From positions 8,432,001 to 8,496,000 of the forward strand of contig NW_027488368.1 of the NCBI RefSeq assembly GCF_051014445.1: a stretch of 64,000 bases of DNA, given 5' to 3'. Below the pieces are notes generated by a model. The model was not told the origin of the DNA and did not search any database. It saw nothing but the letters and a program-made list of their open reading frames with translations. Shown piece after piece: positions 48,711 to 61,299 of the stretch. Source of the DNA: Colletes latitarsis. Lineage: Eukaryota; Arthropoda; Insecta; Hymenoptera; Colletidae. A program made the translations under genes and the position numbers. Numbering within the stretch: the first letter of the stretch is position 1; each line of letters opens with the position of its first letter.

Positions 48711-51700
48711 TTAGGGGATAACGCCGGTTACGTCTCGGTTAGGTCTGGTATTTGCAATCATCTGGCTCATACTTTAACGTTTTTCGCATACTTGTTGGCC
48801 AGATCCTGGCCTTTTTCGGGTGTGGATCACGTAGTAATGTGGTACCACACTGAAACAGTCAATAGAAGCTGGTTCCGATCAGTACTTTAGAGGATAACGC
48901 TGGTTATGTCTGGGTTAGTTCTGGTATTTGCCCTCATCTGGCGCGTACTTTCACAATTTTCGCATTCTTGTTGGCCAGATCCTGGCCTTTTTCTGGCCTG
49001 GACCACGTAGTAATGTGGTACCACACCGAAACAGTCAATTAAACCTGGTTGCGAATAATATTTTAGAGGATAACGCTGGTTATGCCTGGGATAGTTCTGG
49101 TATTTGCAATCATCTGGCTCATACTTTCGCGTTTTTCTCATAGTTGTTGGCCAGATCCTGGGTTTTTTCTGGTTTGGATCCCGTAGTAATGTGGTTCCAC
49201 ACGGAAACAGTCAATTAAACCCGGTTGCGATTAATATTTTAGAGGATAACGCCGGTTATGTCTGTGTTAAGTCTGGTATTTGCCCTCCTCTGGCTGGTAC
49301 TATCGCATTTTTCGCATTCTTGTTGGCCCGATCCTGGGATGTTTCTGGTTTGGATCACGTAGTAATGTGTTACCACACTGAAACAGTCATTAAAAGCATG
49401 TTCCCATTCGTATTTTAGAGGATAACGCTGGTTATGTCAGGGTTAGTTCTGGTATTTGCAATCATCTTGCTCATACTTTCGCATTTTTCTCATCCTTGTT
49501 GGCCAGATCCTGGCCTTTCTCTGGTTTGGATCACGTAGTAATGCGGTACCACACCGAAACAGTCAATTAAACCTGGTTGCGATTAATATTTTAGAGGATA
49601 ACGCTGGTTATGGCTGGGTTAGTTCTAGTATTTGCAATCATCTGGCTCATACTTTAGCATTTTTCGCATACCTGTTGGCCAGATCCTGGGTTTTCTCTGG
49701 TTTGGATCCCGTAGTAATGTGGTTCCACACCGAAACGGTCAAACCTGGTTGCGATTAATATTTTACAGGATAACGCCGGTTATGTCTCGGTTTGGTCTCG
49801 GATTTGCCCTCATCTGGCTCGTACTTTCGCATTTTTCGCATACTTGTTAGCCAGATCCTGGGCTTTATCTGGTTTGGATCACGTAGTAATGCGTTACCAC
49901 ACCGAAACAGTCAAATAAACCTGGTTGCGATTAATATTTTAGAGGATAACGCCGGTTATGTCTCGGTTAGGTCTGGGATTTGCCCTCATCTGGCTCGTAC
50001 TTTCGCATTTTTCGCATACTTGTTGGCCAAATCCTGGGCTTTTTCTGATTTGGATCACGTAGTAATGTGGTACCACACTGAAACAGTTAACTAAACCTGG
50101 TTGCAATTAATATTTTAGAGGATAACGCCGGTTATGTCTCGGTTAGGTCTGGGATTTGCCCTCATCTGGATCGTTCTTTCGCATTTTTCGCATACTTGTT
50201 GGCCAGATCCTGGGTTCTTTCTGGTTTGGATCCCGTAGTAATGTGGTTCCACAACGAAACAGTCAATTAAACCTTGTTGCGATTAATATTTTAGCGGATA
50301 ACGCCGGTTATGTCTGGGATAGGTCTGGGATTTTCCCTCATGTGGCTCGTACTTTCGCGTTTCTCGCATTCTTGTTGGCCCGATCCTGGGATTTTTCTGG
50401 TTTGGATCTCGTAGTAATGTGTTAGCACACCGAAACAGTCAATTATACCTGGTTGCGATAAATATTTTAGGGGATAACGCCGGTTACGTCTCGGTTAGGT
50501 CTGGGATTTTCCCTCATCTGGCTCGTACTTTCGCATTTTTCGGATTCTTGTTGGCCCGATCCTGGGCTTTTTCTGGTTTGGATCACGTAGTAATGTGGTA
50601 CCACACTGAAAGAGTCATTAAAAGTATGTTCCGATGCGTATTTTAGAGGATAACGCTGGTTATGTCAGGGATAGTTCTGGTATTTGCAATCATCTCGATC
50701 ATATATTCGCATTTTTCTCATCCTTGTTGGCCAGATCCTGGCCTTTTTCTGGCCTGGACCACGTAGTAATGTGGTACCACACCGAAACAGTCAATTAAAC
50801 CTGGTTGCGAATAATATTTTAGAGGATAACGCTGGTTATGCCTGGGATAGTTCTGGTATTTGCAATCATCTGGCTCAAAATTTCGCATTTTTCGAATACT
50901 TGTCGGCCAGATCCTGAGTTTTTTCTGGTTTGGATCCCGTAGTAACGTGGTTCCACACCGAAACAGTCAATTAAACCTGGTTGCGATTAATATTTTAGGG
51001 GATAACGCCGGTTACATCTCGGTTAGGTCTGGGATTTTCCCTCACCTGGTTCGTACTTTCGCATTTTTCGCATCCTTGTTGGCCCGATCCTGGGATGTTT
51101 CTGGTTTGGATCACGTAGTAATGTGTTACCACACTGAAACAGTCATTAAAAGCATGTTCCCATTCGTATTTTAGAGGATAACGCTGGTTATGTCTGGGTT
51201 AGTTCTGGTATTTGCTTTCATCTGGCACATACTTCCGCGTTTTTCGCATACTTGTTGGCCAGATCCTGTGCTTTTTCTGTTTTGGATCCCGTAGTAATGA
51301 GGTTCCACACCGAAACAGTCAATTAAACCTGGTTGCGATTAATATTTTAGAGGATAACGCCGGTTATGTCTCGGTTAGGTCTGGGATTTGCCCCCATCTG
51401 GCTCGTACTTTCGCATTTTTCGCATACTTGTTGGCCAGATCATGGCCTTTTTCTGGTTTGGATCACGTAGTAATGTGGTTCCACACGGAAACAGTCAATT
51501 AAACCCGGTTGCGATTAATATTTTAGAGGATAACGCCGGTTATGTCTGTGTTAAGTCTGGTATTTGCCCTCCTCTGGCTCGTACTATCGCATTTTTCGAA
51601 TACTTGTCGGCCAGATCCTGGGTTTTTTCTGGTTTGGATCCCGTAGTAATGTGGTTCCACACGGAAACAGTCAATTAAACCCGGTTGCGATTAATATTTT

Positions 51701-54700
51701 AGAGGATAACGCCGGTTATGTCTGTGTTAAGTCTGGTATTTGCCCTCCTCTGGCTGGTACTATCGCATTTTTCGCATTCTTGTTGGCCCGATCCTGGGAT
51801 GTTTCTGGTTTGGATCACGTAGTAATGTGTTACCACACTGAAACAGTCATTAAAAGCATGTTCCCATTCGTATTTTAGAGGATAACGCTGGTTATGTCAG
51901 GGTTAGTTCTGGTATTTGCAATCATCTTGCTCATACTTTCGCATTTTTCTCATCCTTGTTGGCCAGATCCTGGCCTTTCTCTGGTTTGGATCACGTAGTA
52001 ATGCGGTACCACACCGAAACAGTCAAATAAACCTGGTTGCGATTAATATTTTAGAGGATAACGCCGGTTATGTCTCGGTTAGGTCTGGGATTTGCCCTCA
52101 TCTGGCTCGTACTTTCGCATTTTTCTCATAGTTGTTGGCCAGATCCTGGGTTTTTTCTGGTTTGGATCCCGTAGTAATGTGGTTCCACACGGAAACAGTG
52201 AATTAAACTCGGTTGCGATTAATATTTTAGAGGATAACGCCGGTTATGTCTGTGTTAAGTCTGGTATTTGCCCTCCTCTGGCTCGTACTATCGCATTTTT
52301 CGAATACTTGTCGGCCAGATCCTGAGTTTTTTCTGGTTTGGATCCCGTAGTAACGTGGTTCCACACCGAAACAGTCAATTAAACCTGGTTGCGATTAATA
52401 TTTTAGGGGATAACGCCGGTTACATCTCGGTTAGGTCTGGGATTTTCCCTCACCTGGTTCGTACTTTCGCATTTTTCGCATCCTTGTTGGCCCGATCCTG
52501 GGATGTTTCTGGTTTGGATCACGTAGTAATGTGTTACCACACTGAAACAGTCATTAAAAGCATGTTCCCATTCGTATTTTAGAGGATAACGCTGGTTATG
52601 TCAGGGTTAGTTCTGGTGTTTGCAATCATCTTGCTCATACTTTCGCATTTTTCTCATCCTTGTTGGCCAGATCCTGGGTTATTTCTGGTTTGGATCATCG
52701 TAGCAATGCGGTACCACACCGAAACAGTCAATTATACCTGGTTGCGATTAATATTTTAGGGGATAACGCCGGTTACGTCTCGGTTAGGTCTGGTATTTGC
52801 AATCATCTGGCTCATACTTTAACGTTTTTCGCATACTTGTTGGCCAGATCCTGGCCTTTTTCGGGTGTGGATCACGTAGTAATGTGGTACCACACTGAAA
52901 CAGTCAATAGAAGCTGGTTCCGATCAGTACTTTAGAGGATAACGCTGGTTATGTCTGGGTTAGTTCTGGTATTTGCCCTCATCTGGCGCGTACTTTCACA
53001 ATTTTCGCATTCTTGTTGGCCAGATCCTGGCCTTTTTCTGGCCTGGACCACGTAGTAATGTGGTACCACACCGAAACAGTCAATTAAACCTGGTTGCGAA
53101 TAATATTTTAGAGGATAACGCTGGTTATGCCTGGGATAGTTCTGGTATTTGCAATCATCTGGCTCATACTTTCGCGTTTTTCTCATAGTTGTTGGCCAGA
53201 TCCTGGGTTTTTTCTGGTTTGGATCCCGTAGTAATGTGGTTCCACACGGAAACAGTCAATTAAACCCGGTTGCGATTAATATTTTAGAGGATAACGCCGG
53301 TTATGTCTGTGTTAAGTCTGGTATTTGCCCTCCTCTGGCTGGTACTATCGCATTTTTCGCATTCTTGTTGGCCCGATCCTGGGATGTTTCTGGTTTGGAT
53401 CACGTAGTAATGTGTTACCACACTGAAACAGTCATTAAAAGCATGTTCCCATTCGTATTTTAGAGGATAACGCTGGTTATGTCAGGGTTAGTTCTGGTAT
53501 TTGCAATCATCTTGCTCATACTTTCGCATTTTTCTCATCCTTGTTGGCCAGATCCTGGCCTTTCTCTGGTTTGGATCACGTAGTAATGCGGTACCACACC
53601 GAAACAGTCAATTAAACCTGGTTGCGATTAATATTTTAGAGGATAACGCTGGTTATGGCTGGGTTAGTTCTAGTATTTGCAATCATCTGGCTCATACTTT
53701 AGCATTTTTCGCATACCTGTTGGCCAGATCCTGGGTTTTCTCTGGTTTGGATCCCGTAGTAATGTGGTTCCACACCGAAACGGTCAAACCTGGTTGCGAT
53801 TAATATTTTACAGGATAACGCCGGTTATGTCTCGGTTTGGTCTCGGATTTGCCCTCATCTGGCTCGTACTTTCGCATTTTTCGCATACTTGTTAGCCAGA
53901 TCCTGGGCTTTATCTGGTTTGGATCACGTAGTAATGCGTTACCACACCGAAACAGTCAAATAAACCTGGTTGCGATTAATATTTTAGAGGATAACGCCGG
54001 TTATGTCTCGGTTAGGTCTGGGATTTGCCCTCATCTGGCTCGTACTTTCGCATTTTTCGCATACTTGTTGGCCAAATCCTGGGCTTTTTCTGATTTGGAT
54101 CACGTAGTAATGTGGTACCACACTGAAACAGTTAACTAAACCTGGTTGCAATTAATATTTTAGAGGATAACGCCGGTTATGTCTCGGTTAGGTCTGGGAT
54201 TTGCCCTCATCTGGATCGTTCTTTCGCATTTTTCGCATACTTGTTGGCCAGATCCTGGGTTCTTTCTGGTTTGGATCCCGTAGTAATGTGGTTCCACAAC
54301 GAAACAGTCAATTAAACCTTGTTGCGATTAATATTTTAGCGGATAACGCCGGTTATGTCTGGGATAGGTCTGGGATTTTCCCTCATGTGGCTCGTACTTT
54401 CGCGTTTCTCGCATTCTTGTTGGCCCGATCCTGGGATTTTTCTGGTTTGGATCTCGTAGTAATGTGTTAGCACACCGAAACAGTCAATTATACCTGGTTG
54501 CGATAAATATTTTAGGGGATAACGCCGGTTACGTCTCGGTTAGGTCTGGGATTTTCCCTCATCTGGCTCGTACTTTCGCATTTTTCGGATTCTTGTTGGC
54601 CCGATCCTGGGCTTTTTCTGGTTTGGATCACGTAGTAATGTGGTACCACACTGAAAGAGTCATTAAAAGTATGTTCCGATGCGTATTTTAGAGGATAACG

Positions 54701-54938
54701 CTGGTTATGTCAGGGATAGTTCTGGTATTTGCAATCATCTCGATCATATATTCGCATTTTTCTCATCCTTGTTGGCCAGATCCTGGCCTTTTTCTGGCCT
54801 GGACCACGTAGTAATGTGGTACCACACCGAAACAGTCAATTAAACCTGGTTGCGAATAATATTTTAGAGGATAACGCTGGTTATGCCTGGGATAGTTCTG
54901 GTATTTGCAATCATCTGGCTCAAAATTTCGCATTTTTC
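47120..54938 (+). repeat. Tandem pair with 4045-bp period (23 monomers)
   Basis: 47120-50893 recurs at 51165-54938, offset 4045 bp (23 x 176 minus 3). Both copies share private changes such as GCTTTCATCTGG (47170/51215), GTGTTAGCACAC (50421/54466) and GAAAGAGTC (50609/54654). The insert between them (50893-51165) matches 48260-48530, marking the unequal exchange point. Confidence 0.9.
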
Positions 54939-57805
54939 GGATACTTGTTGGGCAGATCCTGGCCTGTTTCTGGTTTGGATCACGTAGTAATGCGGTACCA
55001 CACCGAAACAGTCAATTAAACCTGGTTGCGATTAATATTTTAGGGGATAACGCTGTTTATGTCAGGCATAGTTCTGGTATTTGCAATCATCTGGCTCAAA
55101 ATTTCGCATTTTTCGGATACTTGTTGGGCAGATCCTGGCCTGTTTCTGGTTTGGATCACGTAGTAATGCGGTACCACACCGAAACAGTCAATTAAACCTG
55201 GTTGCGATTAATATTTTAGAGGATAACGCCGGTTATGTCTCGGCTAGGTCTGGGATTTGCCCTCATCTGGATCGTACTTTCGCATTTTTCGCATACTTGT
55301 TGGCCAGATCCTGGGTTTTTTCTGGTTTGGATCCCGCAGTAATGTGGTTCCACAACGAAACAGTCAATTAAACCTGGTTGCGATTAATATTTTAGAGGAT
55401 AACGCCGGTTATGTCTCGGTTAGGTCTGGGATTTGCCCTCATCTGGATCGTACTTTCGCATTTTTCGCATACTTGTTAGCCAGATCCTGGCCTCTTTCTG
55501 GTTTGGATCATCGTAGCAATGCGGTACCACACCGAAACAGTCAATTATACCTGGTTGCGATTAATATTTTAGGGGATAACGCCGGTTATGTCTCGGTTAG
55601 GTCTGGGATTTGCCCCCATCTGGCTCGTACTTTCGCATTTTTCGCATACTTGTTGGCCAGATCATGGCCTTTTTCTGGTTTGGATCACGTAGTAATGTGG
55701 TTCCACACGGAAACAGTCAATTAAACCCGGTTGCGATTAATATTTTAGAGGATAACGCCGGTTATGTCTGTGTTAAGTCTGGTATATGCCCTCCTCTGGC
55801 TCGTACTATCGCATTTTTCGAATACTTGTCGGCCAGATCCTGGGTTTTTTCTGGTTTGGATCCCGTAGTAATGTGGTTCCACACGGAAACAGTCAATTAA
55901 ACCCGGTTGCGATTAATATTTTAGAGGATAACGCCGGTTATGTCTGTGTCAAGTCTGGTATTTGCCCTCCTCTGGCTGGTACTATCGCATTTTTCGCATT
56001 CTTGTTGGCCCGATCCTGGGATGTTTCTGGTTTGGATCACGTAGTAATGTGTTACCACACTGAAACAGTCATTAAAAGCATGTTCCCATTCGTATTTTAG
56101 AGGATAACGCTGGTTATGTCAGGGTTAGTTCTGGTATTTGCAATCATCTCGCTCATACTTTCGCATTTTTCTCATCCTTGTTGGCCAGATCCTGGCCTTT
56201 CTCTGGTTTGGATCACGTAGTAATGCGGTACCACACCGAAACAGTCAATTAAACCTGGTTGCGATTAATATTTTACAGGATAACGCCGGTTATGTCTCGG
56301 TTTGGTCTCGGATTTGCCCTCATCTGGCTCGTACTTTCGCATTTTTCTCATAGTTGTTGGCCAGATCCTGGGTTTTTTCTGGTTTGGATCCCGTAGTAAC
56401 GTGGTTCCACACGGAAACAGTCAATTAAACCCGGTTGCGATTAATATTTTAGAGGATAACGCCGGTTATGTCTGTGTTAAGTCTGGTATTTGCCCTCCTC
56501 TGGCTGGTACTATCGCATTTTTCGCATTCTTGTTGGCCCGATCCTGGGATGTTTCTGGTTTGGATCACGTAGTAATGTGTTACCACACTGAAACAGTCAT
56601 TAAAAGCATGTTCCCATTCGTATTTTAGAGGATAACGCTGGTTATGTCAGGGTTAGTTCTGGTATTTGCAATCATCTTGCTCATACTTTCGCATTTTTCT
56701 CATCCTTGTTGGCCAGATCCTGGCCTTTCTCTGGTTTGGATCACGTAGTAATGCGGTACCACACCGAAACAGTCAATTAAACCTGGTTGCGATTAATATT
56801 TTAGAGGATAACGCTGGTTATGGCTGGGTTAGTTCTAGTATTTGCAATCATCTGGCTCATACTTTAGCATTTTTCGCATACCTGTTGGCCAGATCCTGGG
56901 TTTTCTCTGGTTTGGATCCCGTAGTAATGTGGTTCCACACCGAAACGGTCAAACCTGGTTGCGATTAATATTTTACAGGATAACGCCGGTTATGTCTCGG
57001 TTTGGTCTCGGATTTGCCCTCATCTGGCTCGTACTTTCGCATTTTTCGCATACTTGTTAGCCAGATCCTGGGCTTTATCTGGTTTGGATCACGTAGTAAT
57101 GCGTTACCACACCGAAACAGTCAAATAAACCTGGTTGCGATTAATATTTTAGAGGATAACGCCGGTTATGTCTCGGTTAGGTCTGGGATTTGCCCTCATC
57201 TGGCTCGTACTTTCGCATTTTTCGCATACTTGTTGGCCAAATCCTGGGCTTTTTCTGATTTGGATCACGTAGTAATGTGGTACCACACTGAAACAGTTAA
57301 CTAAACCTGGTTGCAATTAATATTTTAGAGGATAACGCCGGTTATGTCTCGGTTAGGTCTGGGATTTGCCCTCATCTGGATCGTTCTTTCGCATTTTTCG
57401 CATACTTGTTGGCCAGATCCTGGGTTCTTTCTGGTTTGGATCCCGTAGTAATGTGGTTCCACAACGAAACAGTCAATTAAACCTGGTTGCGATTAATATT
57501 TTAGCGGATAACGCCGGTTATGTCTGGGATAGGTCTGGGATTTTCCCTCATGTGGCTCGTACTTTCGCGTTTCTCGCATTCTTGTTGGCCCGATCCTGGG
57601 ATTTTTCTGGTTTGGATCTCGTAGTAATGTGTTACCACACCGAAACAGTCAATTATACCTGGTTGCGATAAATATTTTAGGGGATAACGCCGGTTACGTC
57701 TCGGTTAGGTCTGGGATTTTCCCTCATCTGGCTCGTACTTTCGCATTTTTCGGATTCTTGTTGGCCCGATCCTGGGCTTTTTCTGGTTTGGATCACGTAG
57801 TAATG
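53150..57805 (+). repeat. Repeat pair with 3165-bp period (18 monomers)
   Basis: 53501, 53677, 53837 and 54201 recur at 56666, 56842, 57002 and 57366 with constant offset 3165 bp. The later copy lacks the GTGTTAGCACAC change, so that change arose after the split from the ancestor of this copy or was converted back. Confidence 0.82.
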
Positions 57806-58720
57806 TGGTACCACACCGACACAGTCAATTAAACCTGGTTGCGAATAATATTTTAGAGGATAACGCTGGTTATGCCTGGGATAGTTCTGGTATTTGCAAT
57901 CATCTGGCTCATTCTTTCGCGTTTTTCTCATAGTTGTTGGCCAGATCCTGGGCTTTATCTGGTTTGGATCACGTAGTAATGTGGTACCACACCGACACAG
58001 TCAATTAAACCTGGTTGCGATTAATATTTTAGAGGATAACGCCGGTTATGTCTCGGTTAGGTCTGGGATTTGCCCTCATCTGGATCGTACTTTCGCATTT
58101 TTCGCATACTTGTTAGCCAGATCCTGGCCTCTTTCTGGCCTGGACCACGTAGTAATGTGGTACCACACCGACACAGTCAATTAAACCTGGTTGCGAATAA
58201 TATTTTAGAGGATATCGCTGGTTATGCCTGGGATAGTTCTGGTATTTGCAATCATCTGGCTCATTCTTTCGCGTTTTTCTCATAGTTGTTGGCCAGATCC
58301 TGGGTTTTTTCTGGTTTGGATCATCGTAGCAATGCGGTACCACAGCGAAACAGTCAATTATACCTGGTTGCGATTAATATTTTAGGGGATAACGCTGTTT
58401 ATGTCAGGCATAGTTCTGGTATTTGCAATCATCTGGCTCAAAATTTCGCATTTTTCGGATACTTGTTGGGCAGATCCTGGCCTGTTTCTGGTTTGGATCA
58501 CGTAGTAATGCGGTACCACACCGAAACAGTCAATTAAACCTGGTTGCGATTAATATTTTAGAGGATAACGCTGGTTATGCCTGGGATAGTTCTGGTATTT
58601 GCAATCATCTGGCTCATTCTTTCGCGTTTTTCTCATAGTTGTTGGCCAGATCCTGGCCTTTTTCTGGCCTGGACCACGTAGTAATGTGGTACCACACCGA
58701 CACAGTCAATTAAACCTGGT
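57800..58720 (+). repeat. Cluster of monomers with a private CACCGACACAGTC variant
   Basis: The usual CACCGAAACAGTC reads CACCGACACAGTC at about 57815, 57990, 58165 and 58696. A 529-bp block (58286/58815) is also repeated. Shared private changes at one- and three-monomer spacing point to very recent short-range duplications. Confidence 0.75.
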
Positions 58721-59589
58721 TGCGAATAATATTTTAGAGGATAACGCTGGTTATGCCTGGGATAGTTCTGGTATTTGCAATCATCTGGCTCATTCTTTCG
58801 CGTTTTTCTCATAGTTGTTGGCCAGATCCTGGGTTTTTTCTGGTTTGGATCATCGTAGCAATGCGGTACCACAGCGAAACAGTCAATTATACCTGGTTGC
58901 GATTAATATTTTAGGGGATAACGCTGTTTATGTCAGGCATAGTTCTGGTATTTGCAATCATCTGGCTCAAAATTTCGCATTTTTCGGATACTTGTTGGGC
59001 AGATCCTGGCCTGTTTCTGGTTTGGATCACGTAGTAATGCGGTACCACACCGAAACAGTCAATTAAACCTGGTTGCGATTAATATTTTAGAGGATAACGC
59101 CGGTTATGTCTCGGCTAGGTCTGGGATTTGCCCTCATCTGGATCGTACTTTCGCATTTTTCGCATACTTGTTGGCCAGATCCTGGGTTTTTTCTGGTTTG
59201 GATCCCGCAGTAATGTGGTTCCACAACGAAACAGTCAATTAAACCTGGTTGCGATTAATATTTTAGAGGATAACGCCGGTTATGTCTCGGTTAGGTCTGG
59301 GATTTGCCCTCATCTGGATCGTACTTTCGCATTTTTCGCATACTTGTTAGCCAGATCCTGGCCTCTTTCTGGTTTGGATCATCGTAGCAATGCGGTACCA
59401 CACCGAAACAGTCAATTATACCTGGTTGCGATTAATATTTTAGGGGATAACGCCGGTTTTGTCTGGGTTAGGTCTGGTACTTGCCCCCATCTGGCTCGAA
59501 CTTTCGCATTTTTCTCATACCTGTTGGCCAGATCCTGGGCTTTATCTGGTTTGGATCACGTAGTAATGAGGTTCCACACCGAAACAGTC

Positions 59590-61005
59590 AATTAAACTGG
59601 TTGCGATTAATATTTTAGAGGATAACGCCGGTTTTGTCTCGGCTAGGTCTGGGATTTGTCCTCATCTGACTCGTACTTTCACGTTTTTCGCATACATGTT
59701 GGCCAGATCCTGGCCTTTTTCTGGTTTGGATCACGTAGTAATGCAGTACCACACTGAAACAGTCAATTAAACCTGGTTGCGATTAATATTTTAGGGGATA
59801 ACGCCGGTTACGTCTCGGTTAGGTCTGGGATTTTCCCTCATCTGGCTCGTACTTTCGCATTTTTCGCATACTTGTTGGCCAGATCCTGGGTTTTTTCTGG
59901 TTTGGATCCCGCAGTAATGTGGTTCCACAACGAAACAGTCAATTAAACCTGGTTGCGATTAATATTTTAGAGGATAACGACGGTTATGTCTCGGTTTGGT
60001 CTGGGATTTGCCCTCATCTGGTTCGTACTTTCGCATTTTGCGCATACTTGTTGGCCAGATCCTGGGTTTTTTCTGGTTTGGATCCCGCAGTAATGTGGTT
60101 CCACAACGAAACAGTCAATTAAACCTGGTTGCGATTAATATATTAGAGGATAACGCCGGTTATGTCTCGGATAGTTCTGGGATTTGCCCTCATCTGGAAC
60201 GTACTTTCGCATTTTTCGCATTCTTGTTGGCCAGATCCTGGGTTTTTTCTGGTTCGGATCCCGTAGTAATGTGGTTCCACACCGAAACAGTCAATTAAAC
60301 TGGTTGCGATTAATATTTTAGAGGATAACGCCGGTTTTGTCTCGGCTAGGTCTGGGATTTGTCCTCATCTGACTCGTACTTTCACGTTTTTCGCATACAT
60401 GTTGGCCAGATCCTGGCCTTTTTCTGGTTTGGATCACGTAGTAATGCAGTACCACACTGAAACAGTCAATTAAACCTGGTTGCGATTAATATTTTAGGGG
60501 ATAACGCCGGTTACGTCTCGGTTAGGTCTGGGATTTTCCCTCATCTGGCTCGTACTTTCGCATTTTTCGCATACTTGTTGGCCAGATCCTGGGTTTTTTC
60601 TGGTTTGGATCCCGCAGTAATGTGGTTCCACAACGAAACAGTCAATTAAACCTGGTTGCGATTAATATTTTAGAGGATAACGACGGTTATGTCTCGGTTT
60701 GGTCTGGGATTTGCCCTCATCTGGTTCGTACTTTCGCATTTTGCGCATACTTGTTGGCCAGATCCTGGGTTTTTTCTGGTTTCGATCCCGCAGTAATGTG
60801 GTTCCACAACGAAACAGTCAATTAAACCTGGTTGCGATTAATATATTAGAGGATAACGCCGGTTATGTCTCGGATAGGTCTGGGATTTGCCCTCATCTGG
60901 AACGTACTTTCGCATTTTTCGCATTCTTGTTGGCCAGATCCTGGGTTTTTTCTGGTTCGGATCCCGTAGTAATGTGGTTCCACACCGAAACAGTCAATTG
61001 AACCT
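59590..61005 (+). repeat. Tandem pair of 4-monomer units (703 bp)
   Basis: Landmarks 59919 and 59996 recur at 60622 and 60699, offset 703 bp (4 x 176 minus 1). Both carry ATATATTAGAGG instead of ATATTTTAGAGG (60137/60840). The variant appears again at 63125, within a related block. Confidence 0.82.
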
Positions 61006-61299
61006 GGTTGCGATTAATATTTTAGAAGATAAGGCCGGTTATGTCTCGGTTAGGTCTGGTATTTGCCCTCATCTGGAACGTACTTTCGCATTTTTCGCAT
61101 ACTTGTTGGACAGACCCTGGCCCTTTTCTGGTTTGGATCACGTAGTAGTGTGGTACCACACTGAAACAGTCAATAGAAGCTGGTTCCGATATGTATTTTA
61201 GAGGATAACGCTGGTTATGTCTGGGTTAGTTCTGGTATTTGCTATCATCTGGCACATACTTCCGCGTTTTTCGCATACTTGTTGGCCAGATCCTGGGCT

